DNA of 21,039 nucleotides from a virus: IMG/VR virus record IMGVR_UViG_3300046000_007901, positions 1 to 21,039 of that record, one strand, 5' to 3'. The notes beneath the pieces are model-generated. The model saw only the letters and a program-made list of their open reading frames with translations, did no database searches and had not been told where the DNA came from. Shown piece by piece: positions 19,263 through 21,039 of this stretch. Each line of letters opens with the position of its first letter. Positions within the stretch are counted from its first letter, which is position 1. Position numbers and translations under genes: made by a program.

Positions 19263-19523
19263 ATGAGAATCTGTATACTATGTGAAGAATCTAAAGTTTC
19301 ACAAGCGAGAGAAAAAATGAAAAATGACAACATCTTAAAAATAAGTTTGTCACCAACAGGAGAATTACCGGCAACTCATAAATTATGTGTTATGGCGGTT
19401 CCCGAAGAAAAGGCTAAACAAATGATAGATTCTGCGGAATTAACAATAATTGAGGCGATGAACCCCAAAGAATTTTTAGCGAAACACAACTTAAAGAAAA
19501 TTGGAAAATACGGAAACATATAA
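19263..19523 (+). CDS. Small protein of unknown function
   Basis: I do not recognise this 86-residue protein. It starts at ATG 19263, six bases after the solenoid-fibre stop. It begins MRICILCEESKVSQAREKM and has a second half of VMAVPEEKAKQMIDSAELTI followed by a basic helix. The beta-alpha-beta pattern suggests a small compact cytoplasmic domain. A CxxC-like pair is absent, since only C4 and C7 lie near the start, separated by IL (CILC), and no second pair follows. Its last 23 nt overlap the next gene in a different frame, so the two are probably co-translated. Confidence 0.65.
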   Translation: MRICILCEESKVSQAREKMKNDNILKISLSPTGELPATHKLCVMAVPEEKAKQMIDSAELTIIEAMNPKEFLAKHNLKKIGKYGNI

Positions 19524-20130
19524 GGTAATAAAAAAATTCATTACTAAAGATGAATCAGACCAAATAGTAAATTGGATAGACTCCGTTAGTCATAACGGTA
19601 ATGATGCTAATCATCATTTAAGTGAACTATCCAAAGTATTAAATGGTAAATCTTATATATTTGATATATCCAACACGACTCTAACGAACTACATAACAAA
19701 TTTCCAATCAATATCTGACGTTTCTAAAGAACCTTTACCCGAATTTATTAATAACATAATTGACCGTATAAGTGACTCTTTTGGATTCCCAAAAGATAAT
19801 ATTTTTTTACAAGCGGTTGATATGGGTAAGGGTGGTAAGGTAAATCCACATTACGATGCGGCGATGGATGGTTATATTAACTACAAATGTAACATAAGTG
19901 TCTTATCTGAAGATTATGATTTGTTCTTAGATAAAGAGTCAATCAAAGTTCAGGAAACAGATTTATACGGATTCGAAGCCTCTTTATATAAACATTGGAC
20001 AAATGAGTTTAACTCAAGAAGAGTTTTTTTGAGTTTCGGTTTCGTTTTAAAATACGAAGAATTAGGTAGAAATGAAAACGACCCAAGAGTTAGATTAAGT
20101 AAAAGAATTGAGAAATACTTTCAAAAATAA
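19501..20130 (+). CDS. 2OG-Fe(II) oxygenase, prolyl-hydroxylase-like
   Basis: A 209-residue protein that fits the small double-stranded beta-helix oxygenases. The iron ligands appear as HYD (H117, D119) and H165 in YKHW. R173 or R174, eight to nine residues later in SRRVFLSFGF, would bind 2-oxoglutarate. The N-terminus FITKDESDQIVNWI is also typical of these enzymes. Such enzymes hydroxylate proline or other residues, or small molecules. The acceptor here is unknown, but Thr-Pro stalks encoded nearby are candidate substrates. The frame has no early ATG. An in-frame stop at 19492 leaves TTG 19501 as the best start, inside the previous gene, so translation is probably coupled to it. Confidence 0.75.
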   Translation: MENTETYKVIKKFITKDESDQIVNWIDSVSHNGNDANHHLSELSKVLNGKSYIFDISNTTLTNYITNFQSISDVSKEPLPEFINNIIDRISDSFGFPKDNIFLQAVDMGKGGKVNPHYDAAMDGYINYKCNISVLSEDYDLFLDKESIKVQETDLYGFEASLYKHWTNEFNSRRVFLSFGFVLKYEELGRNENDPRVRLSKRIEKYFQK

Positions 20131-20152
20131 ATAATATATTATATAAAAACAT

Positions 20153-20563
20153 ATGGAATGGTTCATTAAGAAAAACGCAACTTTACCCACCTTAAAAGTT
20201 AAAGTTAATAAGGACGGTAGAAGTGATTTTGAAAAGGGTTATTCAGATTTGTCTGAATCTTCCGTGTTTTTCTCCATGATCAATACCGAAACACAAATAC
20301 CGAAAATATCAACTAAATCGGCCACTGTTGTCGGTGAGGTGAATAACGAAGGTGATACCGAGTACTATGTTTATTATCAGTTTACTAAAAGAGATACCGC
20401 CAAAGAAGGTAGATTTTCAGCTGAATTTATGATTGTTAGTGGTGATGGGGTTATTTATCTACCTATTAATGATAAGTTATATGTAAATATACTTGATAGT
20501 TTTGCCATTGATGATGTGTCTTTTGACGATAACTACACAATCTCATTCCCGTGTTGTGATTGA
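20153..20563 (+). CDS. Short BppU-like domain protein
   Basis: A 136-residue paralogue of the first 118 residues of the protein at 15472. Shared landmarks are KKNATLPTLKVKVNKDGR, FFSMINTET, YYVYYQF, EGRFSAEF and LYVNILDS. After that domain only about 20 residues remain (DDVSFDDNYTISFPCCD), so it lacks stalk and C-terminal domain. It could be a stand-alone baseplate subunit or a chaperone-like partner of the longer protein. ATG 20153 follows an A/T-rich leader, 22 nt after the oxygenase stop. Confidence 0.7.
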   Translation: MEWFIKKNATLPTLKVKVNKDGRSDFEKGYSDLSESSVFFSMINTETQIPKISTKSATVVGEVNNEGDTEYYVYYQFTKRDTAKEGRFSAEFMIVSGDGVIYLPINDKLYVNILDSFAIDDVSFDDNYTISFPCCD

Positions 20564-20571
20564 TTTTTAAA

Positions 20572-20639
20572 TATATTTGGAATATACTTACCAAGTAAGG
20601 TAAATGCCGTTTAATACGGTAGCGAATAAACCAAATATA
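20572..20639 (+). promoter_or_regulatory. Predicted three-way-junction RNA leader
   Basis: The 84-nt gap before ATG 20648 folds by hand into a compact junction. P1 is a perfect 9-bp helix UAUAUUUGG (20572-20580) with CCAAAUAUA (20631-20639). P2 is UUACC (20588-20592) with GGUAA (20599-20603) and a 6-nt loop. P3 is UGCCGU (20605-20610) with ACGGUA (20616-20621) and a UUAAU loop. The strand GCGAAUAAA (20622-20630) joins P3 to P1. P1 ends nine bases before the start codon, so it could control ribosome access or be a protein-binding operator. Confidence 0.55.
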
Positions 20640-20647
20640 ATAAAAAA

Positions 20648-21039
20648 ATGTTAGACCAAGAAGAAATTAAATCCTTCCTAGAAGGTGGTGACCCCGAACA
20701 ATATATAGTTGCCGTAGAGTTTGATTACAGAACAAACTCAGTATTTAAGATAAAAGAAATCCCCGGACAAGGTAAGGTTATTAAGAAAGAAAGTTTTGTT
20801 GCTTTCTGTTGGGTAGGAGATTTAAAAGATAGAAACTTCTATAAGAACTCAAAGGAAGAACAAAAACAAGCGATGACCAAATATGGTATCATCATTGATA
20901 GGCTTGAAACCCAAGGCAACGAAAGATTGGAAAAAGGACTTAAATTTATGGTTAAGTCACTTAAGGGTTATAGAGAATTAATACAATTTTTCAGAGATGG
21001 AGGTATAGATCCTTGGGGTGAAAGCACAAGAGATTTAAT
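20648..21039 (+). CDS. Possible family B DNA polymerase N-terminus (3' truncated)
   Basis: The frame runs open from ATG 20648 to the window end, 130 codons. It starts MLDQEEIKSFLEGGDPEQYI, then has an N-terminal beta/alpha domain with VAVEFDYRTNSVFKI and FVAFCWVGDL. A helix-rich stretch follows (MTKYGIIIDRLETQGNERLEKG, KFMVKSLKGY), ending in FFRDGGIDPWG. From memory this resembles the region before the exonuclease domain of family B polymerases in phages of Bacteroidota. No exonuclease DxE or polymerase motif lies within the window, so the assignment is tentative. The structured leader directly upstream would suit an autoregulated replication gene. Confidence 0.4.
   Translation, partial: MLDQEEIKSFLEGGDPEQYIVAVEFDYRTNSVFKIKEIPGQGKVIKKESFVAFCWVGDLKDRNFYKNSKEEQKQAMTKYGIIIDRLETQGNERLEKGLKFMVKSLKGYRELIQFFRDGGIDPWGESTRDL

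Noticed and set aside
2-21039. Recoded stop codons, as in some large phages
   Set aside because: TAA, TAG (14771-14773) and TGA (8453-8455, 20561-20563) all end plausible genes close to the next start.
2-21039. Insertion sequences, integrase or attachment sites
   Set aside because: I saw no transposase or integrase motif and no terminal inverted repeats.

Overview
The window looks like part of a large, AT-rich genome of a tailed bacteriophage (or a prophage-like region) infecting a member of the Bacteroidota. All genes lie on the + strand, tightly packed. Most start at an ATG behind an A/T-rich leader with no Shine-Dalgarno sequence, as is usual in Bacteroidota. The one clear promoter, TTTG-N19-TATCTTTG at 14792-14822, matches the Bacteroidota primary-sigma consensus TTTG...TAnnTTTG. 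TAA, TAG and TGA all end genes, so the standard code applies.

Layout. (1) 2-8164: the 3' part of a giant multidomain adhesin or tail-fibre gene, more than 2,700 residues in the window. It holds YVTN repeats, Cys-rich modules, two duplicated delta-60 (DUF5122-type) propeller blocks, further propeller-like modules and a Cys-rich C-terminus, joined by five mucin-like Thr-Pro stalks. (2) 8183-8455: a small unknown protein. (3) 8486-14773: four consecutive carbohydrate-modification genes. These are a GT60-like polypeptide GlcNAc-transferase, a possible fucosyltransferase-like enzyme, and two large three-part fusions that combine glycosyltransferase and methyltransferase domains. (4) 14792-14944: a promoter, a ~115-nt structured RNA and a strong intrinsic terminator, an apparently free-standing non-coding RNA. 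(5) 14966-20563: a second structural block with an unknown protein, a baseplate/BppU-like protein with its own Thr-Pro stalk, a repeat-rich beta-solenoid fibre, a small unknown protein, a prolyl-hydroxylase-like 2OG-Fe(II) oxygenase, and a short paralogue of the BppU-like domain. (6) 20572-20639: a three-way-junction RNA leader directly before a 3'-truncated gene (20648 onward) that may be a family B DNA polymerase.

How the genes may work together. The most interesting reading joins regions 1, 3 and 5. Two structural proteins carry long Thr-Pro stalks. The same neighbourhood encodes a 2OG oxygenase of the prolyl-hydroxylase type and a GT60 enzyme, the family that adds GlcNAc to hydroxyproline (Dictyostelium Skp1) or Thr (trypanosome mucins), plus further glycosyl- and methyltransferases that could extend or cap the glycan. 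I infer, but cannot prove from sequence, a phage-encoded pathway that decorates the phage's own fibre stalks with O-glycans. The two structured RNAs are the other items worth a second look.
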